DNA of 64,000 bases from Alteromonas aestuariivivens (lineage in GTDB: Bacteria; Pseudomonadota; Gammaproteobacteria; Enterobacterales; Alteromonadaceae): assembly GCF_003367475.1 (NCBI RefSeq), contig NZ_QRHA01000002.1, positions 309,540-373,539 on the forward strand. Reading direction: 5' to 3'. Below the pieces are notes generated by a model. It saw only the letters and a program-made list of their open reading frames with translations, searched no databases and was not told where the DNA came from. Position 1 is the first letter of the stretch, and the number at the start of each line of letters is the position of its first letter. Shown piece by piece: positions 33,139 through 41,066 of the stretch. The position numbers and the translations under genes were made by a program.

Positions 33139-33641
33139 AGCAGTCATTACGGGCCAAACGTATGGCCAGAAACCATGAGCGTCGTTCCAAACAGACCAAA
33201 CTGTCGTTGGTCTCGTTGATGGATATTTTTACCATTCTGGTGTTCTTCCTGATGTTCAATTCGTCCGATGTGCAGGTGCTGGATAACCACAAGTCTGTGA
33301 CGTTACCGAAATCTGCGGCTACCACACCGGCCAAGGAAACCCTGCTGGTGATGGTGAACGGCGAAGATCTGTTGTTGCAGGGGCAAAAGCTGGCTTCGGT
33401 ACCGGCGTTGCTGACGTCAGGCTCTGACATAATTGCGCCACTGGCCAAAGAGCTTGACTACCAGAACAGTAAATCCCAGCAGCCGGCGCAAACACCTCGC
33501 AGCATTACCATTATGGGCGATGCAGAAATTCCGTATCAGTTACTCAAGCGCATTTTGCAAACCTGTTCCCAGGCGGGCTACACCGATGTGGCTCTGGCGG
33601 TGGAGCAAAGCAGTGCTGTGGCGGCGGGAGTGGGCCAATGA
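33135..33641 (+). CDS. ExbD/TolR-family protein with membrane aspartate
   Basis: 168 residues. The Lys/Arg-rich N-terminus is followed by a helix beginning SLVSLMDIFTILVFFLMF, so Asp30 occupies the ion-relay position of ExbD. The periplasmic domain is short and contains ITIMGDAEIPYQLLKRILQ, the family's terminal helix region. It starts with GTG at 33135 overlapping the previous stop and ends overlapping the next start (ATGA at 33638). With the Asn-bearing copy it likely forms a heterodimer inside the ExbB ring. Confidence 0.9.
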   Translation: MKQSLRAKRMARNHERRSKQTKLSLVSLMDIFTILVFFLMFNSSDVQVLDNHKSVTLPKSAATTPAKETLLVMVNGEDLLLQGQKLASVPALLTSGSDIIAPLAKELDYQNSKSQQPAQTPRSITIMGDAEIPYQLLKRILQTCSQAGYTDVALAVEQSSAVAAGVGQ

Positions 33642-34621
33642 CGACCGTAACCCTTAATACCGAGCTGCCCTGGTCTTCGACCGAGAAGGACAATCAGCGT
33701 TTTAACCGCATTACCACGGCAGCGCTGGTAGTGACCTTGCTGATGGCCGGTGTGGTAAAGCTGTATACCGTGCCTGAAATTCCAAGGGCGGAAAAGGAAA
33801 AGCTGCCGCCCCAGTTGGCGCGCCTGATCACCAAGCCACAGCCACCAAAGATTGAGCCCAAACCTGAACCGAAGGTTGAACCCAAAAAAGAGCCGGAAAA
33901 GAAGGTTGAAGAAAAAGCGCTGGCAAAGCCAGAAATCAAGCCAAAGCCCAAGCCAAAACCGGTTGAAGTGGCTGAACCCAAACCGGTGCAGCAAAAGCAA
34001 ACTACCGAACAGGCCAGAGAGAAGGCCAGTCAGTCAGGGTTGCTTGCGCTTTCGGATGAACTGATGGGCATGCGTGAACAGACATCGGTAAACCGTGCGG
34101 CAAATTCCCAAACCATCGAGGGCGCCGGGCAGTCCAAGGTGACTCAGCGCAAGACGATCAGCAGCCAGGCGGTAACCCAGACCAGCGGTGGTGTCGCCAA
34201 CGCTGAAGTGAGTTCGAATATTGGTTCGCGGGGCAGCCTCGAAGACCGTCAGACGACGCAATTGTCGGCACCCACAGAAGGAGCCGCCAAGCTGGCAGCC
34301 AAACAGGTTGAAGTGGAATCCGAGGTGATCGGTAATCGTGATCTGGAGTCGATTCGCAAAATTCTGGACGCCAACAAAGGCGCGGTGTATGCGTTGTATC
34401 GACGGGCACTGCGTCAGGCCCCTGATTTGCAGGGAAAAGTCACCTTCAAGTTGACCATTGAACCCAGCGGGCAAATCTCGGCTATCAGCATTGTAAGCAG
34501 TGAGTTGAATAATCCCGACCTGGAAGCAAAGTTGCGAGCCCGGGTGTCAATGATAAATTTCGGCAACGAGGCGGTTACCCAGACCGAACTGGAGTACGCG
34601 TTTAACTTCCTTCCTTACTGA
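33638..34621 (+). CDS. TonB-like transducer with AgmX/PglI C-terminal domain
   Basis: 327 residues. One membrane helix near residues 25-45 (AALVVTLLMAGVVKLYTV) is followed by a Pro/Lys/Glu-rich rod (about residues 65-125, runs like PKPEPKVEPKKEP) that could span the periplasm as in TonB. The C-terminal 90 residues (LYRRALRQAPDLQGKVTFKL, then IEPSGQISAISIVSSELNNP) match the AgmX/PglI type, known from Myxococcus gliding and other ExbB/ExbD-linked proteins. It should carry the motor's force to an envelope partner. The 3' end overlaps the convergent YigZ gene by 20 bases. Confidence 0.85.
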   Translation: MTTVTLNTELPWSSTEKDNQRFNRITTAALVVTLLMAGVVKLYTVPEIPRAEKEKLPPQLARLITKPQPPKIEPKPEPKVEPKKEPEKKVEEKALAKPEIKPKPKPKPVEVAEPKPVQQKQTTEQAREKASQSGLLALSDELMGMREQTSVNRAANSQTIEGAGQSKVTQRKTISSQAVTQTSGGVANAEVSSNIGSRGSLEDRQTTQLSAPTEGAAKLAAKQVEVESEVIGNRDLESIRKILDANKGAVYALYRRALRQAPDLQGKVTFKLTIEPSGQISAISIVSSELNNPDLEAKLRARVSMINFGNEAVTQTELEYAFNFLPY

Positions 34622-35204
34622 TTTGGGCTCCCAGGCTGGCGCACACCGCCTCCAGTTCATTCAGCGCGGAGGCGGGCAGTGCCAGGGTCAGGGTTACGGC
34701 CTGCTGATACTGGCAGTTGGTTACCTGTCCCTCGTGTTCCGATACCCAGTGGCGTAAATACTGTTCGTGGCGAAAATCCACTTCCACCGCCACTTTGTTC
34801 AGCGCAACCCGGGTTTTTACCGGCAGGTGTTCCATCGCCTGCTGAGCCGCTCCGGAATAGGCTCTGACCAGGCCGCCTGCGCCGAGTTTTATACCGCCAA
34901 AATAGCGCGTGACAATCAGCATGATGTCGCCAACCTGTTTGTGCTGCAGCACATTCAGAATGGGTTTTCCTGCGGTGCCACTGGGTTCTCCGTCGTCCGA
35001 CATGGCGGCACTGGCGGGAGAATAGGGGTTGCCCAGCAGGTACGCCCAACAATGGTGACGGGCATCCGGATAGGTGCTTTTTACGCCCGCCAGCACCTGC
35101 ATGGCCGATTCCCTGTCAGGAACGTGGCTGGCGTAGGCTATGAACTTACTTTTTTTGATTTCCAGCAGGGTTTCTACCGGCGACTCGGGAATGGGATAAC
35201 TCAT
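34602..35204 (-). CDS. yigZ: YigZ/IMPACT family protein
   Basis: About 200 residues from ATG 35204, the start giving the usual family N-terminus. IKKSKFIAYASHV, the central AAMSDDGEPSGTAGKPILNV and IVTRYFGGIKLGAGGLVRAY are the UPF0029/IMPACT landmarks; the C-terminal ferredoxin-like domain is also present. Cytoplasmic; eukaryotic IMPACT influences translational stress signalling, while the bacterial role is not settled. It is unrelated to the preceding cluster and overlaps the AgmX-like gene tail to tail by 20 bases. Confidence 0.93.
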   Translation of the reverse strand: MSYPIPESPVETLLEIKKSKFIAYASHVPDRESAMQVLAGVKSTYPDARHHCWAYLLGNPYSPASAAMSDDGEPSGTAGKPILNVLQHKQVGDIMLIVTRYFGGIKLGAGGLVRAYSGAAQQAMEHLPVKTRVALNKVAVEVDFRHEQYLRHWVSEHEGQVTNCQYQQAVTLTLALPASALNELEAVCASLGAQISKEGS

Positions 35205-35253
35205 AGTGGCCGGATTATACCGGTAAAATCCCCTGCGTACAGACGGATAGCGG

Positions 35254-35691
35254 TTAGTCTGTACTCTTGAATGCCATGCATTCCACTTCCAGCATGGCAC
35301 CCATGGCAAGACCGTCGGCACCAAAGGCACTGCGTGCAGGCAGGCGCCCGCGTTCAAAATAGGTAATGTACACCTTGTTGAATTCACCCCACAGGGCAAT
35401 GTCGTCGATCATCACCGTGCATTTGAACAGGTCGTTGAGTGTGACACCAGCGGCGTTTGCTGCTGCCTGTACATTCTTCATTACCTGGTGGGCCTGGGCT
35501 TCCATGGTTTCGGGCAGATTGCCATTTTCATCCAGTGGGATCTGGCCAGACAGATACACCGTATTACCGACCTGGGTAGCAACCGAAAAAGGCGCGTCCG
35601 GATTGGCACTGGGGTAATATTGAATGGTGTTATCTTCGGCCAAGGTAGGCAGAGACAAAAAACTGGTAAGTAGTAAAGCTGACAAACGCAT
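35254..35691 (-). CDS. Exported RidA-family protein
   Basis: 145 residues, with an N-terminal signal peptide (SALLLTSFLSLPTLA-ED) before the normal RidA body. Family motifs: NTVYLSGQIPLDENGNL, VMKNVQAAANAAGVTLND and LPARSAFGADGLAMGAMLEV, the last including the Arg that binds the substrate carboxylate in deaminase members. Cytoplasmic RidA hydrolyses reactive enamine/imine intermediates; an exported form probably acts on something else or binds a ligand. It lies 23 bases downstream of a small secreted-looking ORF on the same strand. Confidence 0.9.
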   Translation of the reverse strand: MRLSALLLTSFLSLPTLAEDNTIQYYPSANPDAPFSVATQVGNTVYLSGQIPLDENGNLPETMEAQAHQVMKNVQAAANAAGVTLNDLFKCTVMIDDIALWGEFNKVYITYFERGRLPARSAFGADGLAMGAMLEVECMAFKSTD

Positions 35692-35714
35692 GCAGACTCC
35701 GTTTCACTGTTTGG

Positions 35715-35894
35715 TTAATTCTTGTACCAGCTTTTCGTAAATGCGGCCGTTTGGCAAGTGATAAAATCGCCCTGAAGATTCAGCAGTGCTGGAGGAACAT
35801 CAGGTACAGACTGATCACCCAGCCATAGCGTTGAAAAAAATAGCAGAGATATTGAAACATACCGATACCCCATCCCTTTGGTAAAGGTTTTCAC
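35715..35894 (-). CDS. Possible 59-residue secreted peptide upstream of the RidA gene
   Basis: An open frame from GTG 35894 (or ATG 35873) to the stop at 35715. It begins MKTFTKGMGYRYVSISLLFF, a short basic stretch followed by a hydrophobic core as in a signal peptide, then LWLGDQSVPDVPPALL and a polar end with one cysteine and two aromatic residues. It is on the same strand as the RidA gene and 23 bases upstream. No family recognised and ribosome sites are weak, so a chance frame or remnant remains possible. Confidence 0.4.
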   Translation of the reverse strand: MKTFTKGMGYRYVSISLLFFSTLWLGDQSVPDVPPALLNLQGDFITCQTAAFTKSWYKN

Positions 35895-36094
35895 ATGCTC
35901 TAAGCCTAGTGGAAGGCGTGCGGATGCGCCAACTATTCGGGCAAAGGGTTACCTTTCTTGTTGTCATCCGGTTTGTAGACTAGGTTTTTATTTTCGGCCA
36001 CTGTAAGTCAGCCTGCAGGTGGCCAGAGCAAGGGAGTCTTCATTCTGCTGGGTGTACGTGGTCAGCAGCGCTATTTACGTAATCAGGAGCCCGT
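35895..36094. other. Divergent intergenic region
   Basis: Rest of the gap between the small ORF and the outer-membrane protein gene. AGGAG lies 5 bases before ATG 36095. No convincing -35/-10 pair, terminator or repeat seen. Confidence 0.3.
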
Positions 36095-36892
36095 ATGCGT
36101 TTAAAGTTATCCACGTTGCTTACGTTACTTTTTGTCTTCCCGTTTTCAGCCCAGGGCCAGGACAGTGCCGAACTGGCACAACAGTTATCCAATCCGGTGG
36201 CATCGCTTATCAGTGTTCCATTGCAGACCAACTTTGATGACGGTTTTGGCAGTAATGATGAAGGATACCGCTATAACGTCAATGTGCAGCCGGTGATCCC
36301 TTTCTCTCTCAACGATGAATATAACCTGATTTCCAGAACCATTATGCCGCTTACCTATCAGCATAATATTGTTGCCGGGGCTGGCAGCCAGACCGGGCTA
36401 GGAGATGTGGTACAAAGTCTGTTTTTTTCACCCAAAGCTCCAACAGCGAGTGGGTGGATATGGGGGGCTGGCCCGGTTTTTTTATTGCCAACCGGTACCG
36501 AGAAACTGCTATCTGGTGAGAAGTGGGGAGTTGGCCCAACCGCAGTGATGCTGAAACAAAACCAGGGCTGGACTTACGGCGCACTGGCTAACCATATTGA
36601 AAGTTTTGCCGGCGACAGCAACCGCGCCGACATCAGCCTGACCTTTGTGCAACCGTTTCTGGTTTACAACACACCGGATGGCACCAGCTATGCGTTGAAT
36701 TTTGAATCCAGTTACGACTGGGAAGCCAGTGAACTATCGCTACCGGTAAACCTGATGGTGAACAAGGTACTTAAGGTTAGAAATCAACTGGTGCAGGTAG
36801 GGGGAGGTGTACGTTATTGGGTTGACAGTCCGGAAGGGGCGGCCGATGGCTGGGGGCTCAGGTTTAATTTGGTTTTTCTGTTTCCAAAGTAA
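36095..36892 (+). CDS. Outer-membrane channel-like protein
   Basis: 265 residues. The signal peptide ends near AQG-QD. The mature sequence, LISVPLQTNFDDGFG through SRTIMPLTYQHNIV and GLGDVVQSLFFSPK, is the pattern of a family usually annotated as transporter or neuromedin-U-like, related to the aromatic-degradation MetA barrels. It ends RFNLVFLFPK. Likely an outer-membrane beta-barrel; the substrate is unknown. The 43-base gap to the following lipoprotein gene suggests co-transcription. Confidence 0.75.
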   Translation: MRLKLSTLLTLLFVFPFSAQGQDSAELAQQLSNPVASLISVPLQTNFDDGFGSNDEGYRYNVNVQPVIPFSLNDEYNLISRTIMPLTYQHNIVAGAGSQTGLGDVVQSLFFSPKAPTASGWIWGAGPVFLLPTGTEKLLSGEKWGVGPTAVMLKQNQGWTYGALANHIESFAGDSNRADISLTFVQPFLVYNTPDGTSYALNFESSYDWEASELSLPVNLMVNKVLKVRNQLVQVGGGVRYWVDSPEGAADGWGLRFNLVFLFPK

Positions 36893-36935
36893 CCTGATGC
36901 CGCTTCTGATTTAACTAAGACACAGGATACATGCC

Positions 36936-37460
36936 ATGAAACTGATAGGAATTGTGCTGATAGCGCTCGGCCTGGCTGCGTGCCAGAGCCATAACGAAGA
37001 GGCAATGCCGGTAACCGGGTTTAACAGTGACAGCTGGAAGACGATGATCCCTCAATCCTGCGAGCAGTATTTTGACGGATGCAATCAGTGTCGTCGCGGG
37101 CCCTCAGGCGTGGCTGCATGCACACGAAAATTCTGTGCCGAGTACCAACAGCCTGCCTGTCTGGAGTCAGGCGTCGATCTCAGTGATTATCGAGTGGTTT
37201 ACTATTGCGACGGTGGCAAGAGCTTTTCCCTCAGTTATGGTGTGTATCACCAGGGAGAGGAAGACGTTGTATTGAATCAGGGAGAGGTCATGATGGCCGA
37301 TCATCAATCGATGTCCTCCATGTTGCTCGAGGGTGAAGCCTTGCCAGGTGGCACCCGTTACACTGGGGAGAATGTCATTGTTGAACTAATGGGTAACTTG
37401 GCTTCAGTCAGTAAGGGTGGCCTGACTGTCTATGCGAATTGCCAGGTTGTAGACAGCTGA
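36936..37460 (+). CDS. Lipoprotein with Cys-rich domain and MliC-like domain
   Basis: 174 residues. Lipobox GLAAC (Cys16). Residues 45-85 carry six cysteines in a compact CEQYFDGCNQCRRG and ACTRKFCAEYQQPAC pattern, probably a disulfide-bonded cap. Residues 85-172 contain VVYYCDGGKSFSLSYG and LEGEALPGGTRYTGEN, close to the membrane-bound lysozyme inhibitor (MliC) fold, whose Ser/Arg loop reaches into the lysozyme active site. So it may protect peptidoglycan from C-type lysozymes. The Cys module fused to MliC is unusual to me. The inhibitor loop reads LPGGTRY rather than the common SASGARY. Confidence 0.6.
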   Translation: MKLIGIVLIALGLAACQSHNEEAMPVTGFNSDSWKTMIPQSCEQYFDGCNQCRRGPSGVAACTRKFCAEYQQPACLESGVDLSDYRVVYYCDGGKSFSLSYGVYHQGEEDVVLNQGEVMMADHQSMSSMLLEGEALPGGTRYTGENVIVELMGNLASVSKGGLTVYANCQVVDS

Positions 37461-37492
37461 TCATATATTCGTAACAGGGACAGGAACGAAGT

Positions 37493-38689
37493 ATGTCAAC
37501 GCTTGGAAGACGATGGATAAGGTTGAGCACTGCGTTGCGGGTCACAGCAATGCTCTTTTTGGTCTGTGGTGCAGCTGTGGCCGAAGATGTTCAGAAAATG
37601 GTGCTTGAACCGCAGGACGCGAACCTGGACATGGGTCAGCACCTGGGCCAGTCCGGCGGTGGTTTTGTGCCCATCCCCCAGGTCATATCCGAACCTGCTG
37701 TAGGCTATGGGCTGGGTGTGATAGGCGTCTATTTTCATGGCGATTCACAGCAACCTGCTGCTGAAGAAGAATCCCTGCCACAAAACATTTCTCTGCTTGC
37801 CGCCGGGCTGACCGAGAATGGCTCCTGGGCTGCCGGAGTGGGGCATCTGGGCTTCTGGCGGGATGACACAGTTCGCTATCGCGGTTTCGCCGGTTACGGT
37901 GACCTGAACCTGTCTTTTTATTCACTGGTTGGTGTCACGTTACCTGCGCCGATACAACTGAATATCAAAGGGCCGGCGGTGTTCCAGGAGATCAAATACC
38001 GCTGGCACGGCCCCTGGTTTATCGGAGCGCAATACCATTTCCGCCGCACAGAATCCCGGCTCCGGGTTGAGGCTAACCTGCCCGATGAATTGCTTTCTTC
38101 CACCTTGGAGGATTGGCTTGAACGGCATTTGCAGTCCTCCCAAACCACGGCCGGAGTGGGTGTGGTTCTCGATTACGATACGCTGGACAGCTTTTTTAAT
38201 CCCCAGAGCGGCTCTGCCTATAACCTCCAGTACCAATGGTACAGAGATCACTTTGGCAGCGACGCTGACTATCAGCTTTATAAATTTAAAGCACTGAATT
38301 ATTGGAAAATTCAAACTAGGCTGACATTGGGGTTACGGTTACAGTATGATGGCGTCCAGGCTGAAGAGCTGTCGCAGTTGCCCAATTATGTTCTGCCCAG
38401 CATACAACTGAGAGGGGTTTCTTCAACCCGATATCAGGGCGAGGTTGTGGGGGTAACGGAAATGGAATTGGGTTACCAGTGGAGCCAGAACTGGCGATTG
38501 AGCGTGTTTTTGGGGGCTGGGCGCGCCGGTACCGATTTTTCCGCGCTGTCAAAGGCGCCGTCGGTGGTCAACAAGGGCGTTGGCGTGCGCTATCAGCTGG
38601 TTGAGCAGTACGATTTTTACGTGGGGCTCGATCTCGCCAGAGGCCCGGAAGAAACCGCCTTGTACATCCAGGCTGGCTCGACCTGGTAA
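37493..38689 (+). CDS. BamA/TamA-like outer-membrane barrel protein (surface antigen type)
   Basis: 398 residues. Signal peptide, then a barrel of the Omp85 bacterial-surface-antigen type without POTRA domains: GFVPIPQVISEPAVGYGLG at the start, a DYDTLDSFFNPQSGSAYNL strand pair, YQGEVVGVTEMELGYQW near the conserved loop and a terminal LYIQAGSTW. Outer-membrane location is confident; the function is not. The gene for an octaheme cytochrome follows 35 bases later, so the barrel could help place it or form a channel. The preceding gene is 32 bases away. Confidence 0.78.
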   Translation: MSTLGRRWIRLSTALRVTAMLFLVCGAAVAEDVQKMVLEPQDANLDMGQHLGQSGGGFVPIPQVISEPAVGYGLGVIGVYFHGDSQQPAAEEESLPQNISLLAAGLTENGSWAAGVGHLGFWRDDTVRYRGFAGYGDLNLSFYSLVGVTLPAPIQLNIKGPAVFQEIKYRWHGPWFIGAQYHFRRTESRLRVEANLPDELLSSTLEDWLERHLQSSQTTAGVGVVLDYDTLDSFFNPQSGSAYNLQYQWYRDHFGSDADYQLYKFKALNYWKIQTRLTLGLRLQYDGVQAEELSQLPNYVLPSIQLRGVSSTRYQGEVVGVTEMELGYQWSQNWRLSVFLGAGRAGTDFSALSKAPSVVNKGVGVRYQLVEQYDFYVGLDLARGPEETALYIQAGSTW

Positions 38690-38724
38690 ATCGACAGCAG
38701 TTTAAACAGAGAAGTCATCAGGTA

Positions 38725-41028
38725 ATGAAGCATCACAAAAAACATTCGGCAACGCAAAAGGCAGGCCAGCCCGGAAAATTTAAATCAGCAGGAGTGCTGG
38801 CTGTTGGCGGCGCACTGCTCGTGGTGGCAATTCTGGTGTTTGTGATGCAACGGCCGGGTGGTTCACCGGAACTGCCTGAACAAACATCATCCTCGCAGCC
38901 CGGTGAATCCGTCGCACCGCCCATGTCACCAAGCGAAGCAACGTTTGTCGGGGCTGCACAGTGTGCCCAGTGCCATCAAGCCCAATATCAGGACTGGCAG
39001 GGGTCCCACCACGATTTGGCCATGCAGGAAGCCAACGCCGGCACGGTTCTGGGCGATTTCGATAATGCACGTTTTTCTCACGGTGAAGTGACCACCGAAT
39101 TTTTTCAGCGCGACGGTCAGTTCTGGGTGAAAACCGATGGCACCAGTGGCGAGCTTGAGGAATTTCAGGTGCAGTACGTTTTTGGTGTTTTTCCCCTTCA
39201 ACAATACCTTTTGCCATTACCCGGCGGGCGTCTGCAGGCGCTCAGTATTGCCTGGGATTCCAGACTAAAGGAGCAGGGCGGGCAACGCTGGTTCCACCTC
39301 TATCAGGATGAGGTCATCACTTACGACGATCCGCTGCACTGGACCAAACCGGCGCAAAACTGGAATTACATGTGTGCGGAATGCCACTCCACCCATTTAC
39401 AGAAGCAGTATAATCCGGCTTCGGATACCTACAACACAGAATTTGCCGAAATTGACGTGGCTTGTGAAGCCTGCCACGGCCCTGGCAGTAATCATGTCAT
39501 GTGGGCTGATGATCAACAAGGTTACGCCAATAGCGGGAGTATGGGCCTTACACATCTGTTGAATGAGCGCGCAGAAGCGCGTTGGCATACAGACCCGGCT
39601 ACCGGGCAGCCACTTCGCAGTGAGGTGAAAAACACCGACACGGAAATTGAAGTCTGCGCAGCCTGCCATTCCCGCCGCAGCCAGATGTTTGAAGACGACC
39701 GCAAGGGGCAACCGTTTACCGATGGGTTTGCACCGGCTTTGCTCGAGGAGGGGTTGTATCACCCCGATGGCCAGATTCTTGAAGAGGTGTACGTCTACGG
39801 CTCTTTTTTGCAGAGTAAAATGTATGCGGCTGGCGTTACCTGCAGTGACTGCCACAACCCTCACTCACTGGAAATAAAATTGCCTGGAAACGGTGTGTGT
39901 CTGCAGTGTCACCAGGCCGATGCGTATAATGTGGAAGAGCACCATCATCACCCTGTTGGTTCTGAATCGGCACAATGTGTGAACTGTCATATGGCGGATC
40001 AGACCTTTATGGGGGTGGACGATCGGCGCGACCACAGCTTCCGTATTCCAAGGCCGGACAGAACGGTATCCATGCAGGTGCCCAATGCGTGTAACCAGTG
40101 CCATGAAGATCAAACGCCTCAGTGGGCGGCGGATGCCATTCATTCCTGGTACCCGAACCCCAATCCCGGGTACCAGCAGTTTGCGGAAACCCTGTTTCAT
40201 GCAAGGCAGGGTAAACCCGGAAGCGAGCAGGCCCTGCAGGAGTTGGTGCAGAATGAAACCCAGCCTGCAATTGCCAGGGCAACGGCAGCACAATTGCTGC
40301 AGGACTGGCCGTCCGCGCCCACCATTGAGACACTGGCAATGGCAAGCCGGAACAGGGACCCTCTGCTCCGATTGGCCGCACTGGAAGGGATGAGACCCAT
40401 GCCAATTGAACAGCGCTGGCAGCTTGCGCACCCCATGCTGAAAGATTCAAGCCGGGTGGTGCGGGCAATGGCGGCAAACCGGTTGGCAGACGCACCGGCC
40501 AGCAATCTGTCCCAGGCGCAAAAATTTTCTCTTGAGCAAGCTGCGCGGGAATATGTGGAGTCGCAAAAATTCAACGCCGACACCCCGCAGGCGCATGTGA
40601 ACCTGGGGGGCTACTATCAGCAGCAGGGGTTCAACAGTAAAGCTGAGAAAGCGTATCGGCGGGCAATAGAAGCCGATCCAAACTGGGTTCCTTCCTACGT
40701 TAATCTGGCCGATCTGTATCGTTCAATGCAACAGGACGATAAGGGCTTCGAGGTGCTGCAAGCCGGCATTTCCCGCCATCCGGACAACGCCAGTCTGCAT
40801 CACAGCCTGGGGCTTCTGCATGTCAGGCTGAAACAGCCCCGGCAGGCACTGGCTGAACTTGGGCAGGCGGTCGCCCTGGCACCTCAAAATGGCCGCTATC
40901 GATATGTATACGCAGTCGCGCTGCACAGCTATGGTGATACCCAAACAGCCCGGCAGGTCATTGACGAAGGGCTTGCCCTGGGGCCGGATAACGCTCTGCA
41001 AACGCTCAGGCTGCAATTGCAGCCCTGA
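38725..41028 (+). CDS. Octaheme c-type cytochrome with HEAT-like and TPR domains
   Basis: 767 residues. The N-terminal membrane anchor (residues 23-43) is followed by eight CxxCH motifs: CAQCH (80), CAECH (217), CEACH (247), CAACH, CSDCH, CLQCH, CVNCH and CNQCH. The cytochrome part resembles cytochrome c554-like enzymes. A helical HEAT-like stretch (about 490-600) and three TPRs (LGGYYQQQGFNSKAEKAYRR, LGLLHVRLKQPRQALAELGQ) follow. It should sit on the periplasmic side of the inner membrane and carry or accept electrons while docking a partner through its repeats. The electron donor and any enzymatic reaction are unknown. Confidence 0.88.
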   Translation: MKHHKKHSATQKAGQPGKFKSAGVLAVGGALLVVAILVFVMQRPGGSPELPEQTSSSQPGESVAPPMSPSEATFVGAAQCAQCHQAQYQDWQGSHHDLAMQEANAGTVLGDFDNARFSHGEVTTEFFQRDGQFWVKTDGTSGELEEFQVQYVFGVFPLQQYLLPLPGGRLQALSIAWDSRLKEQGGQRWFHLYQDEVITYDDPLHWTKPAQNWNYMCAECHSTHLQKQYNPASDTYNTEFAEIDVACEACHGPGSNHVMWADDQQGYANSGSMGLTHLLNERAEARWHTDPATGQPLRSEVKNTDTEIEVCAACHSRRSQMFEDDRKGQPFTDGFAPALLEEGLYHPDGQILEEVYVYGSFLQSKMYAAGVTCSDCHNPHSLEIKLPGNGVCLQCHQADAYNVEEHHHHPVGSESAQCVNCHMADQTFMGVDDRRDHSFRIPRPDRTVSMQVPNACNQCHEDQTPQWAADAIHSWYPNPNPGYQQFAETLFHARQGKPGSEQALQELVQNETQPAIARATAAQLLQDWPSAPTIETLAMASRNRDPLLRLAALEGMRPMPIEQRWQLAHPMLKDSSRVVRAMAANRLADAPASNLSQAQKFSLEQAAREYVESQKFNADTPQAHVNLGGYYQQQGFNSKAEKAYRRAIEADPNWVPSYVNLADLYRSMQQDDKGFEVLQAGISRHPDNASLHHSLGLLHVRLKQPRQALAELGQAVALAPQNGRYRYVYAVALHSYGDTQTARQVIDEGLALGPDNALQTLRLQLQP

Positions 41029-41066
41029 GCCGGCAAGAAAGTTGCGTACCATAGAAAGACAGCGAG

